DNA of 15,294 nucleotides. It comes from FEN-680 sp036845225. Lineage in GTDB: Bacteria > Actinomycetota > Geothermincolia > Fen-727 > Anoxymicrobiaceae. The position numbers and the translations under genes were made by a program. The stretch lies in contig DAIUEJ010000059.1 of NCBI GenBank assembly GCA_036845225.1, positions 1 to 15,294 of the forward strand, given 5' to 3'. Shown here piece by piece: positions 1 to 13,093 of this stretch; the first letter of the stretch is position 1, and each line of letters opens with the position of its first letter. The notes beneath the pieces were generated by a model, which saw nothing but the letters and a program-made list of their open reading frames with translations, ran no database searches and was not told where the DNA came from.

Positions 1-54
1 CGCGAGGGCGGCCGCACCGTGGGCGCCGGGCGAGTCATCAAGATCTACAAGTAG
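1..54 (+). CDS. tuf: Elongation factor Tu, C-terminal end (partial, 5' end outside window)
   Basis: Only the last 17 codons and a TAG stop are present. They read REGGRTVGAGRVIKIYK, the closing strand of EF-Tu domain 3, where bacterial EF-Tu almost always ends in a version of REGGRTVGAGxVxKI. EF-Tu is the GTPase that carries aminoacyl-tRNA to the ribosomal A site. The stop lies nine bases before the rpmG start, so the two genes are probably co-transcribed, and tuf followed by rpmG, tRNA-Trp and secE is a known bacterial order. A second tuf begins at 15242, so this genome appears to carry two copies. Identity rests on a short stretch, but the motif is highly characteristic. Confidence 0.9.
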   Translation, partial: REGGRTVGAGRVIKIYK

Positions 55-63
55 GACGGGGAA

Positions 64-213
64 ATGAGAGTAATAGTCACGCTGGCGTGCACCGACTGCA
101 AGCGCCGGAACTACACGACCAGGAAGAACAAGACGAACGATCCTGACAGGATCGAGATGAAGAAGTATTGCAAGTGGTGCCGGTGCCACACCCTGCACCG
201 CGAGACGCGGTAA
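64..213 (+). CDS. rpmG: 50S ribosomal protein L33
   Basis: This 49-residue protein was too short for a standard ORF cut-off and was read directly from the sequence. L33 is a small zinc-ribbon protein of the large subunit, near the E site. The protein has two CxxC pairs, C9/C12 (CTDC) and C36/C39 (CKWC), so it is the zinc-binding C+ form. The ending CHTLHRETR matches the usual KHTLHRE tail, and RKNKTNDPDRIEMKKYC matches the family core. A further cysteine (C41) follows the second pair in place of the more usual basic residue. The start is ATG with a GGACGGGG purine stretch just upstream, nine bases after the tuf stop. tRNA-Trp follows 19 bases downstream. Confidence 0.95.
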   Translation: MRVIVTLACTDCKRRNYTTRKNKTNDPDRIEMKKYCKWCRCHTLHRETR

Positions 214-232
214 GGGAAGGCTCGACGATTGT

Positions 233-308
233 AGGCCCGTAGCTCAATTGGTAGAGCGCCGGTCTCCAAAACCGGAGGTTGGGGGTTCGAGACCCTCCGG
301 GCCTGCCA
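233..308 (+). tRNA. trnW: tRNA-Trp (anticodon CCA)
   Basis: A full cloverleaf can be folded by hand. The acceptor stem is AGGCCCG (233-239) with CGGGCCT (298-304). The D stem is GCTC/GAGC (242-245 with 254-257). The anticodon stem is CCGGT/ACCGG (259-263 with 271-275), with loop CTCCAAA and anticodon CCA at 266-268. The T stem is 281-285 with 293-297, closing the loop TTCGAGA. The discriminator base is G305, as expected for bacterial tRNA-Trp, and the CCA end is encoded at 306-308. It sits between rpmG and secE, a common bacterial position, and is probably cut from the same transcript. Confidence 0.97.
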
Positions 309-323
309 CTCGAACAGGGCCGG

Positions 324-341
324 CTCGCGGGTGACCGCGAG
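324..341 (+). other. Hairpin between tRNA-Trp and secE
   Basis: CTCGCGG pairs perfectly with CCGCGAG (7 bp) around a GTGA loop, a GNRA-type tetraloop. It lies 15 bases after the tRNA CCA and 17 before the secE ATG. No T-run follows (the next bases are AAAAG), so it is not an intrinsic terminator. It may protect the new 5' end of the secE mRNA after tRNA processing; that role is inferred. Confidence 0.5.
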
Positions 342-358
342 AAAAGCAGGTAAGGGAA

Positions 359-661
359 ATGGCAAACAGACAGCTCAGAAGGGTACAGGAGAAGTCTCAG
401 GCGCCGGGCCAGCGCCAGAAGCAGATGGCCCAGCGCAAGAAGGCCGCAGAGAAGAAGAAGGCCGAGAAGAAGGGCGCCTGGAAGACCATCACCCAGTTCT
501 TCAAGGACGTCCGCATCGAGATGAAGAAGGTCATCTGGCCGAGCAGGCAAGAGGTGATCAACTACACCATCGTGGTGCTGGTCACCGTCACCATCGTGGC
601 GACCTTCATCCTGGTCCTCGACCTGATCCTCTCCAAGCTGCTTCACCTGATAATCGCCTAG
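359..661 (+). CDS. secE: Preprotein translocase subunit SecE
   Basis: SecE is the small membrane subunit that clamps SecY in the SecYEG channel, which exports and inserts proteins across the cytoplasmic membrane. The 100-residue protein has a highly basic, lysine-rich N-terminal region (about residues 1-40), an amphipathic helix ending in the family motif KVIWPSRQE (57-65), and one hydrophobic membrane segment at about 70-92. This is the one-helix form found in most bacteria outside the enterics, where SecE has three helices. The start is ATG after a GTAAGGGAA purine stretch, which is a weak Shine-Dalgarno sequence. It lies between tRNA-Trp and nusG, the classic arrangement. Confidence 0.96.
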   Translation: MANRQLRRVQEKSQAPGQRQKQMAQRKKAAEKKKAEKKGAWKTITQFFKDVRIEMKKVIWPSRQEVINYTIVVLVTVTIVATFILVLDLILSKLLHLIIA

Positions 662-706
662 GGGCAACGCCCCTGCAAGAAAAGCGGGCCCCCGGGGGGT
701 TCCCGC
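660..706 (+). other. Two GC-rich hairpins between secE and nusG
   Basis: The first stem, AGGGGC/GCCCCT (660-665 with 669-674), begins in the secE stop codon and closes an AAC loop. The second is an inverted repeat with arms GCGGG (684-688) and CCCGC (702-706) around a C-run and G-run that can also pair. Neither is followed by a T-run, so neither is a standard intrinsic terminator. A palindrome CCTTAAGG (708-715) then overlaps the nusG Shine-Dalgarno. A pause, mRNA stability or translational control role is possible but inferred. Confidence 0.45.
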
Positions 707-711
707 GCCTT

Positions 712-717
712 AAGGAG
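712..717 (+). promoter_or_regulatory. nusG ribosome binding site with long spacing
   Basis: AAGGAG is a good Shine-Dalgarno match but sits 12 bases before the ATG at 730, longer than the usual 5-9. A nearer ATG at 720 is out of frame with NusG, and an in-frame TGA at 721 rules out an earlier start. Its 5' part lies inside the palindrome CCTTAAGG, which could partly mask it. Confidence 0.6.
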
Positions 718-729
718 TAATGAGACTAT

Positions 730-1263
730 ATGGTCCGGCGGAACGAGAAGTGGTACGTGGTGCACACGTACTCAGGCTATGAGAACAAGGTGAAGGCCAA
801 CCTCGAGCACCGCATCGAGTCGATGCACATGCAGCAGAAGATATTCGAGGTCGTCGTGCCCGTTGAGGACGTGCTCGAGTACAAGTCCGGAAAGAAACAG
901 CTCGTCCAGAAGAAGCTGCTGCCGGGCTACCTGCTGGTGCGCATGGAGCTCGACGACGACTCATGGTACGTGGTGCGCAACACCCCCGGCGTCACGGGGT
1001 TTGTGGGGACTTCGGCGCGTCCGACCCCGATCCCCCAGCAGGAGGTCGACCGCGTCCTGGCGCGCCAGAAGGCCGAGAAGCCCAAGGTATCCGCGGAGTT
1101 CTCGGAGGGCGAGGGGGTCAAGGTCGTCGAGGGTCCGTTCGCGGACTTCACCGGCGTCATCAGCGAGGTGAGCCTCGACCAGAGCAAGCTCAAGGTCCTC
1201 GTTTCGATATTCGGCCGCGAGACACCTGTCGAGCTCACTTTCGAACAGGTCATCAAGCTGTAG
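730..1263 (+). CDS. nusG: Transcription termination/antitermination factor NusG
   Basis: NusG binds the beta' clamp helices of RNA polymerase through its N-terminal domain and binds ribosomal protein S10 or Rho through its KOW domain, linking transcription to translation or termination. The 177-residue protein shows the NGN domain at about 6-115 (KWYVVHTYSGYENKV at the start, LLPGYLLVRM at 63-72, and the loop RNTPGVTGFVG). After a short linker comes the KOW domain at about 126-177, with GEGVKVVEGPFADFTGVI. The length is close to the usual 175-180 and no domain II insertion is seen. rplK starts 13 bases after the stop, so the two are surely co-transcribed. Confidence 0.97.
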   Translation: MVRRNEKWYVVHTYSGYENKVKANLEHRIESMHMQQKIFEVVVPVEDVLEYKSGKKQLVQKKLLPGYLLVRMELDDDSWYVVRNTPGVTGFVGTSARPTPIPQQEVDRVLARQKAEKPKVSAEFSEGEGVKVVEGPFADFTGVISEVSLDQSKLKVLVSIFGRETPVELTFEQVIKL

Positions 1264-1276
1264 GGAAGGGATCGAG

Positions 1277-1705
1277 ATGGCAAAGAAAGTCATGACGATA
1301 ATAAAGCTGCAGATACCCGCGGGCCAGGCAAACCCGGCGCCTCCGGTCGGTCCCGCCCTGGGCCAGCACGGGGTGAACATCATGGAGTTCTGCAAGCAGT
1401 ACAACGCGAGGACCATGAACGACCTCGGCCAGATAATCCCTGTCGAGATCACGGTCTACGAGGACCGCTCGTTCACCTTCGTCACCAAGACCCCGCCCGC
1501 GGCCCGGCTCCTTCTGGATGCCGCCGGCCTCGAGAAGGGGAGCAGCGAGCCCAACAGGGAGACCGCCGGCACCATAACGATGGACAAGGTCAGGGAGGTC
1601 GCGAAGACGAAGCTCCCGGACCTGAACACCAACGACATCGACGCCGCGGTGCGCATCCTGGAAGGGACCGCGCGCAGCATGGGCCTCGAGGTCGTCGGCG
1701 AATAA
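1277..1705 (+). CDS. rplK: 50S ribosomal protein L11
   Basis: L11 binds the GTPase-associated region of 23S rRNA at the base of the stalk, where it helps elongation factors and RelA. The 142-residue length is standard. The N-terminal domain contains PAGQANPAPPVGPALGQHGV, with the prolines near positions 23 and 26 that lie at the thiostrepton and micrococcin binding site. The C-terminal rRNA-binding domain (about 70-142) has the expected TKTPPAA and ILEGTARSMG motifs. The start is ATG after a GGGAAGGG stretch, 13 bases past nusG. That gap is too short to hold an L1-binding mRNA leader of the E. coli kind. Confidence 0.97.
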   Translation: MAKKVMTIIKLQIPAGQANPAPPVGPALGQHGVNIMEFCKQYNARTMNDLGQIIPVEITVYEDRSFTFVTKTPPAARLLLDAAGLEKGSSEPNRETAGTITMDKVREVAKTKLPDLNTNDIDAAVRILEGTARSMGLEVVGE

Positions 1706-1734
1706 GGGAGGGCCGCGGGGCCCGCTTGAACCTG

Positions 1735-1741
1735 AGAGGAG
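1735..1741 (+). promoter_or_regulatory. rplA ribosome binding site fixing a TTG start
   Basis: AGAGGAG lies 9 bases before TTG at 1751. Two earlier in-frame TTG codons (1742 and 1745) are too close to this site to be used, so the site selects 1751. The resulting N-terminus, MKKRSKRYREKAE, aligns with the usual L1 start. Confidence 0.7.
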
Positions 1742-1750
1742 TTGTTGGTC

Positions 1751-2473
1751 TTGAAGAAGAGAAGCAAGCGGTACAGGGAAAAGGCGGAGAAGATTGAGCC
1801 GGGGAAGTTCTACACCCCTTATGAAGCCGCCCTGCTGATACTGGACGACGCGGACGCGAAGTTCGACGAGACTTTTGAGGCAGCCGTGAGGCTCGGCGTC
1901 GACCCGAGGCGCGCGGACCAGATGATCAGGGGCACCGTGATGCTGCCCAAGGGAACCGGCAAGCAGGTAACCGTGGCCGTCTTCGCCCTCGGCGACAAGG
2001 CCGCGGAGGCGGAGAAGGCCGGAGCCGACTTCGTGGGCGGAGAAGACCTGGTGGCGAAGGTGCAGGAAGGCTGGACCGACTTCGACGCCGCCATCGCGAC
2101 CCCCGACGCCATGAGCCTGGTGGGCCGGCTCGGAAAGATCCTCGGCCCCCGCGGGCTGATGCCGAACCCCAAGAGCGGCACCGTCACCTTCGACATCGAG
2201 AAGGCCGTAACGGACGCCAAGGGGGGCAAGGTGGAGTACAGAGTCGACAAGCAGGCAAACATCCACCTCACCATCGGCAAGCTGTCGTTCGGCATCGAGG
2301 ACATAATGGACAACTACGGCGCGATCCTGGAAGAGCTCATCCGCGCCAGGCCCGCCGCGGCCAAGGGGCGCTACCTGAGGAGCATCACCTTCTCGAGCAC
2401 CATGGGTCCCGGCATCCCGGTGGACACCACAGTCACTCGGGACTTCATGCCGGAGGCAGTGACCACCGGCTGA
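1751..2473 (+). CDS. rplA: 50S ribosomal protein L1
   Basis: L1 forms the mobile L1 stalk of the large subunit, which guides deacylated tRNA out of the E site. In many bacteria it also represses its own mRNA. The TTG start at 1751 gives 240 residues, close to the usual 230-235. Recognisable blocks are the N-terminal KRYREKAEKI, the domain II part DPRRADQMIRGTVMLPKGTG, and the conserved LGPRGLMPNPKSGTV. A longer reading from TTG 1742 would add MLV but has no workable Shine-Dalgarno. It follows rplK by 45 bases, including a short GGGCC/GGCCC stem at 1710-1723. The rplJ promoter begins right after its TGA stop. Confidence 0.96.
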   Translation: MKKRSKRYREKAEKIEPGKFYTPYEAALLILDDADAKFDETFEAAVRLGVDPRRADQMIRGTVMLPKGTGKQVTVAVFALGDKAAEAEKAGADFVGGEDLVAKVQEGWTDFDAAIATPDAMSLVGRLGKILGPRGLMPNPKSGTVTFDIEKAVTDAKGGKVEYRVDKQANIHLTIGKLSFGIEDIMDNYGAILEELIRARPAAAKGRYLRSITFSSTMGPGIPVDTTVTRDFMPEAVTTG

Positions 2474-2475
2474 TT

Positions 2476-2504
2476 TTGACAGCCAGTCGGAGGTCTGTTA
2501 CATT
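2476..2504 (+). promoter_or_regulatory. Promoter for rplJ-rplL
   Basis: A perfect -35 box TTGACA (2476-2481) is separated by exactly 17 bases from TACATT (2499-2504), a 4/6 match to the -10 consensus. It begins three bases after the rplA stop codon and just before the L10 leader, so transcription would start near 2510-2512. The same core boxes with the same spacing recur at the end of rpoC. Confidence 0.75.
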
Positions 2505-2524
2505 CGGGGACGCAAATCGAATAG

Positions 2525-2588
2525 CAGATACCGGAGACAGCAGGCGCCTTGTGGCTTAATCGAAATGCCTGCCGAGGTGGATTACTTT
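2525..2588 (+). promoter_or_regulatory. Ribosomal protein L10 leader (autoregulatory mRNA element)
   Basis: The sequence GGAGACAGCAGGC...GCCTGCCGAGGTG is the hallmark of the L10 leader family, where the L10-L12 complex binds its own mRNA. GCAGGC (2540-2545) pairs perfectly with GCCTGC (2567-2572). It is flanked by the conserved GAGACA on the 5' side and CGAGG on the 3' side. That CGAGGT (2573-2578) can instead pair with GCCTCG (2591-2596), the 5' arm of the following terminator, giving an antiterminator. The model, inferred and in line with the family, is that bound L10 holds CGAGG and lets the terminator form. Outer boundaries are approximate. Confidence 0.85.
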
Positions 2589-2616
2589 TGGCCTCGCCTC
2601 CGAGGCCATTTATTTT
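2589..2616 (+). terminator. Attenuator terminator of the L10 leader
   Basis: TGGCCTCG (2589-2596) pairs perfectly with CGAGGCCA (2601-2608) around a CCTC loop, and is followed at once by TTTATTTT. This is a classic intrinsic terminator placed directly before the rplJ Shine-Dalgarno GGAGG (2617-2621), 14 bases before the start codon. Its position, inside the transcript from the promoter at 2476, means it acts as a switch and not as an end-of-operon signal. Confidence 0.88.
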
Positions 2617-2629
2617 GGAGGTAAACGGG

Positions 2630-3409
2630 ATGCCGAGCCAGGAGAAGAAAGACAAGGTCAAAGAGATCGCGAAGTGGTTCGACAAGACCGACACGCTGCT
2701 CGTCCTGCAATACAGGGGGCTCACGGTCTCTGAGGCGAACGAGCTCCGCGTAACGCTCAAGGACCTGAACTCGGAGCTCCGCGTACTTAAGAACACCCTC
2801 ACGCGCATCGCGGTGGCGGAGACCCCCAAGGAAGGGATCACACCGCTGCTGGAGGGACCGATCGCGGTGGTCTTCGTCCACGACGACGCGGCGGCGACGG
2901 CGAAGGTGCTCAGGGATTACTCCAGGGGACGCAAGGAATTCTTCCTCAGGGGAGGGCTCCTGGAGGGGCGCGTCCTCGACGGCAAGCAGGTCGAGACATA
3001 TGCCATGCTGCCGCCGCGCGAGGTCTTGCTGGCCCAGATGGTCGGCGTGGTCCAGGCGCCGCTGGCCAGGGTCCTCGGGACCGTGCTGGCGCCCGCCAGG
3101 AAGATGCTCGGGTTGTTCCAGGCGCTCGCGGACAAGAAGGCCGCCGAGGCCCCCGCGCCGAAGGCCGCTCCTGCCCCCGAGCCTGAAGCGGAGAAGCCGC
3201 CCACTGAAGAGGCGGTTGCCGAAGGCGCCCAAGGAGCAGAGCAGGCTGAGCCGGAAGCCGCGGTCGAGACCCTGGAAGGGGAGGCCGAGAGCGAGCCGGA
3301 AGCCGTTGTAGAGGGCGCGGAACCCGAAGCCGGAAGCGAGCCTGAGGCCGCCGGCTCCACAGAAGCGGCTGGTGAAGAGACCGAAACGGGAACGCCCGAG
3401 GGAGAATAG
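2630..3409 (+). CDS. rplJ: 50S ribosomal protein L10 with long acidic C-terminal tail
   Basis: L10 anchors the L12 dimers to the ribosome, forming the stalk base, and with L12 binds the leader just upstream to limit its own synthesis. ATG at 2630 has a strong GGAGG eight bases upstream. The frame is open 27 codons further upstream, but that stretch lies in the leader RNA and is not coding. The L10 core is normal: KWFDKTDTLLVLQYRGLTV near the start, LKNTLTRIA, GPIAVVFVHDD, and a C-terminal helix VLAPARKMLGLFQALADKK that would bind L12. After residue about 168 come some 90 residues rich in Ala, Glu and Pro, with repeated SEPEA and AEPEA. The total of 259 residues compares with about 165-180 for typical L10. 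Confidence 0.95.
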   Translation: MPSQEKKDKVKEIAKWFDKTDTLLVLQYRGLTVSEANELRVTLKDLNSELRVLKNTLTRIAVAETPKEGITPLLEGPIAVVFVHDDAAATAKVLRDYSRGRKEFFLRGGLLEGRVLDGKQVETYAMLPPREVLLAQMVGVVQAPLARVLGTVLAPARKMLGLFQALADKKAAEAPAPKAAPAPEPEAEKPPTEEAVAEGAQGAEQAEPEAAVETLEGEAESEPEAVVEGAEPEAGSEPEAAGSTEAAGEETETGTPEGE

Positions 3410-3428
3410 AGGATCAGCAACCATTGAG

Positions 3429-3435
3429 AGGTGAT
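3429..3435 (+). promoter_or_regulatory. rplL ribosome binding site fixing a TTG start
   Basis: AGGTGAT is complementary to the conserved 16S rRNA 3' tail (part of AAGGAGGTGATC). It places TTG at 3440 as the start. An in-frame GTG at 3431 lies inside this site and so cannot be the start. Confidence 0.75.
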
Positions 3436-3439
3436 TGAG

Positions 3440-3835
3440 TTGGCCGAGAAGTTGACCCCGAAAGACGCGATCGAGGGGATCAAGAGCTGGACGGTAATGG
3501 AGATCTCCGAATTCATCAAGATGTTCGAGGATGAGTTCGGTGTGACCGCTGCCGCGCCCGTCGCCATGGCTGCGGGAGGGCCCGCTGGCGCAGGTGGCGA
3601 GGAGGCCGCCGAGGCGGAAGAGAAGACCCAGTTCGACGTGGTCCTGGTATCCGCCGGCGAGAAGAAGATACCGGTTATCAAGGAAGTACGCGTCATCACG
3701 AACCTGGGGCTCAAAGAAGCCAAGGCGCTTGTGGAAGAGGCGCCGAAGCCCGTCAAGGAAGGCGTGAACAAGGACGAAGCGGACAAGATAAAGAAGCAGC
3801 TCGAGGACGCCGGCGCGACTGTAGAACTGAAATAG
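3440..3835 (+). CDS. rplL: 50S ribosomal protein L7/L12
   Basis: L12 is the multicopy stalk protein that recruits EF-Tu, EF-G, IF2 and RF3 and stimulates their GTPase activity. With the TTG start at 3440 the protein is 131 residues. It has an N-terminal dimerisation and L10-binding domain (about 1-36, with TVMEISEFIKMFEDEFGV), an Ala/Gly/Glu hinge (about 37-61), and a C-terminal factor-binding domain (about 62-131, with KTQFDVVL, KIPVIKEVR and LGLKEAKALVEEAPKPVKEGV). The hinge is slightly longer than average. It lies 30 bases after rplJ and should be translated from the same attenuated mRNA. A stable hairpin starts just after its stop. Confidence 0.96.
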   Translation: MAEKLTPKDAIEGIKSWTVMEISEFIKMFEDEFGVTAAAPVAMAAGGPAGAGGEEAAEAEEKTQFDVVLVSAGEKKIPVIKEVRVITNLGLKEAKALVEEAPKPVKEGVNKDEADKIKKQLEDAGATVELK

Positions 3836-3916
3836 GCTCTCTGGAGCCAGGTCTATTATGTCTTCCTTACGCCGGCCCGACCTTGCGCAAGGCACAGAAA
3901 AGACCTGGCTCTTCTT
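3835..3916 (+). promoter_or_regulatory. Long hairpin after rplL (possible processing site or partial attenuator) with a competing stem
   Basis: GAGCCAGGTCT (3844-3854) pairs perfectly with AGACCTGGCTC (3901-3911), 11 bp, closing a 46-base loop. The loop contains the palindrome CCTTGCGCAAGG (3881-3892), which folds into its own small stem. TTCTT follows, a weak U-rich tail. The 5' arm can instead pair with GGCTC (3835-3839) just upstream, as GGCTC-TCTG-GAGCC, so the two folds are mutually exclusive. In E. coli the same gap carries an attenuator and an RNase III site; a similar role here is inferred from position and shape. Confidence 0.6.
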
Positions 3917-4113
3917 GTGCCGGAAAGCCGGGGCGTTTGACAATCGACTGGCAGGCGGCGTCGGTGCTCCGCGCCTCCGCGAACACCGCGCCCGGACAGC
4001 TACCGGTTTGCCTCAACCCCCCTCACCGATTCCAGCGGCATCGGCCCGTTGGACCTCCCGAGGGCCGCAGCCACGGCAGGGGTAGAAATCCCTTTATTTC
4101 TGCAAAAAGAGAT
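3917..4113 (+). other. Non-coding stretch between rplL and the rpoB promoter
   Basis: This is part of the 403-base rplL-rpoB gap. It is GC-rich up to about 4080, then turns A/T-rich (4084-4114) directly upstream of the rpoB -35 box, which could act as an UP-like element. Open frames crossing it show no recognisable protein and no good ribosome site. I see no tRNA, repeat or other clear RNA fold in it. Confidence 0.5.
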
Positions 4114-4142
4114 TTGACGCGGCTGGATGAAATTGGTATTAT
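4114..4142 (+). promoter_or_regulatory. Promoter for rpoB-rpoC
   Basis: TTGACG (4114-4119), a 5/6 match, is separated by 17 bases from TATTAT (4137-4142), a 5/6 match to TATAAT. This is the strongest promoter in the window. Transcription would start near 4148-4151, giving a 5' leader of about 90 bases before the rpoB start. It would let RNA polymerase genes be expressed apart from the upstream rplJL mRNA. Confidence 0.82.
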
Positions 4143-4238
4143 ACAAGTTTGCGTAGTTTCAGTCCGGTCGGGTAGCGCGAGGGGTTTGTCGATTCGTCCT
4201 ATTATAGCCCATTTTCCAAGTCGTTAGGGGGGATATTT

Positions 4239-7548
<3,310 letters not shown>

Positions 7549-7550
<2 letters not shown>

Positions 7551-7555
7551 GAGGA
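7549..7555 (+). promoter_or_regulatory. rpoC ribosome binding site fixing a TTG start
   Basis: AGGAGGA overlaps the last two bases of the rpoB TAG stop and lies eight bases before TTG at 7563, measured from GGAGG. The ATG at 7555 inside this stretch is out of frame with RpoC and is excluded. The overlap with the rpoB stop suggests translational coupling. Confidence 0.75.
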
Positions 7556-7562
7556 TGCACAG

Positions 7563-12105
<4,543 letters not shown>

Positions 12106-12119
<14 letters not shown>

Positions 12120-12134
12120 GAGTGGTGGTACATT
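12106..12134 (+). promoter_or_regulatory. Promoter for the str operon, overlapping the end of rpoC
   Basis: TTGACA (12106-12111) is separated by 17 bases from TACATT (12129-12134). The -35 box lies in the last codons of RpoC (Val-Asp-Thr) and the stop codon falls in the spacer. Both boxes and the spacing match the rplJ promoter exactly. Transcription would start near 12140, directly in front of the first terminator stem. Confidence 0.72.
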
Positions 12135-12141
12135 CACACTC

Positions 12142-12162
12142 CGGCGCCAGCGCGCCGTTTTT
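12142..12162 (+). terminator. Intrinsic terminator after rpoC
   Basis: CGGCGC (12142-12147) pairs perfectly with GCGCCG (12152-12157) around a CAGC loop, followed by TTTTT. It would end rpoBC transcripts. If the promoter at 12106 is used, this stem would lie at the very 5' end of the str mRNA, where it is probably too near the start to terminate and may instead protect the RNA end. Confidence 0.82.
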
Positions 12163-12176
12163 GTGTGTGTGCCAAT

Positions 12177-12208
12177 ACACCCCTGCCACTCGCGCGGGGT
12201 GTCTTTTT
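12177..12208 (+). terminator. Second intrinsic terminator (possible str-operon attenuator)
   Basis: ACACCCC (12177-12183) pairs perfectly with GGGGTGT (12196-12202) around a 12-base loop, followed by CTTTTT. It lies about 35-65 bases into the transcript from the promoter at 12106 and 28 bases before the rpsL start. It can act as a back-up for the first terminator or as an attenuator of the str operon; the sequence does not decide between them. Confidence 0.72.
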
Positions 12209-12235
12209 CGCTGTAAGAAGTCTGGAGGCTGATAA

Positions 12236-12607
<372 letters not shown>

Positions 12608-12617
12608 CGGAGGACCA

Positions 12618-13088
12618 ATGCCTCGAAGAGGGCCAGCAACAAAACGGAGCACGGTTCAGGACCCTGTGTACAACAGCGTGCTGGTAGCGCAGTTCATAAA
12701 CAGGATCATGCTGGACGGCAAGAAGAGCACCGCCGAGAAGATAGTCTATGGCGCGCTGAACGGCATCGGCCAGAGGGAAGGCGTGGACCCTGTCCAGGTC
12801 CTCCAGAAGGCAGTGGAGAACGTGCGGCCGTTGCTCGAGGTCAGGTCTCGCCGCGTCGGTGGCGCGACCTACCAGGTGCCGGTCGAGGTGAAGACCAGGC
12901 GGGGCAGGACACTCGCGGTGCGATGGATAGTGTCCTTCTCGCGCACGCGTCGGGAGAAGACGATGGCCGAGAGGCTGGCGGGCGAGGTGCTGGATGCCGC
13001 CAACCGGGCCGGGCATTCCGTGAAGAAGAAGGAGGATCTGCACCGGATGGCAGAGGCGAACAAGGCTTTCGCTCACTACCGGTGGTAG
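12618..13088 (+). CDS. rpsG: 30S ribosomal protein S7
   Basis: S7 starts assembly of the 30S head by binding the 3' domain of 16S rRNA, and contacts the E-site tRNA. The 156-residue length is standard. It starts MPRRGPATKR and has the conserved VYNSVLVAQFINRIMLDGKK, the beta-hairpin region with RSRRVGGATYQVPVEV, and the C-terminal ANKAFAHYRW. The start is ATG with GGAGG only four bases upstream, a rather short spacing, placed directly after the rpsL stop. In E. coli S7 is the repressor of this operon and binds the S12-S7 gap. Here that gap is only 10 bases, so such a site is not evident. fusA begins five bases after its stop if the upstream ATG is used. Confidence 0.97.
   Translation: MPRRGPATKRSTVQDPVYNSVLVAQFINRIMLDGKKSTAEKIVYGALNGIGQREGVDPVQVLQKAVENVRPLLEVRSRRVGGATYQVPVEVKTRRGRTLAVRWIVSFSRTRREKTMAERLAGEVLDAANRAGHSVKKKEDLHRMAEANKAFAHYRW
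13081..13085 (+). promoter_or_regulatory. Candidate ribosome binding site for the upstream fusA start
   Basis: GGTGG, in the last codons of rpsG, lies eight bases before ATG 13094. The alternative ATG 13139 has AAAAGGGG (13115-13122) but 16 bases away, which is too far for normal use. This favours 13094 on ribosome-site grounds, although the match is weak. Confidence 0.4.
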
Positions 13089-13093
13089 CGCGT

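Noticed and set aside
1710..1723. GGGCC/GGCCC stem in the rplK-rplA gap as an L1-binding regulatory site
   Set aside because: Only a 5-bp stem with no visible match to the known L1-binding rRNA motif; chance pairing in GC-rich DNA is likely.
2549..2629. N-terminal extension of L10 by 27 residues through the leader
   Set aside because: The extra codons lie in the L10 leader and attenuator. ATG 2630 has a strong, well-spaced GGAGG and matches the family start.
3937..3965. Perfect TTGACA at 3937-3942 as a further promoter
   Set aside because: No acceptable -10 box lies 16-18 bases downstream; the sequence there is GC-rich (GTCGGT).
4186..4205. Second rpoB promoter using TATTAT at 4200-4205
   Set aside because: The nearest -35-like sequence (TTGTCG, 4186-4191) is only eight bases away, and the hexamer at the correct distance (GCGAGG) does not match.
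3858..4227. Two open frames in the rplL-rpoB gap (75 and 114 codons)
   Set aside because: They cross the long hairpin and the rpoB promoter, lack a convincing ribosome site, and encode low-complexity, Arg/Pro-rich sequence with no known family. The region is better explained as non-coding.
12923..13093. EF-G start inside rpsG
   Set aside because: The extension would overlap most of the last third of rpsG and reads as Gly/Arg-rich shadow sequence unlike any EF-G N-terminus.
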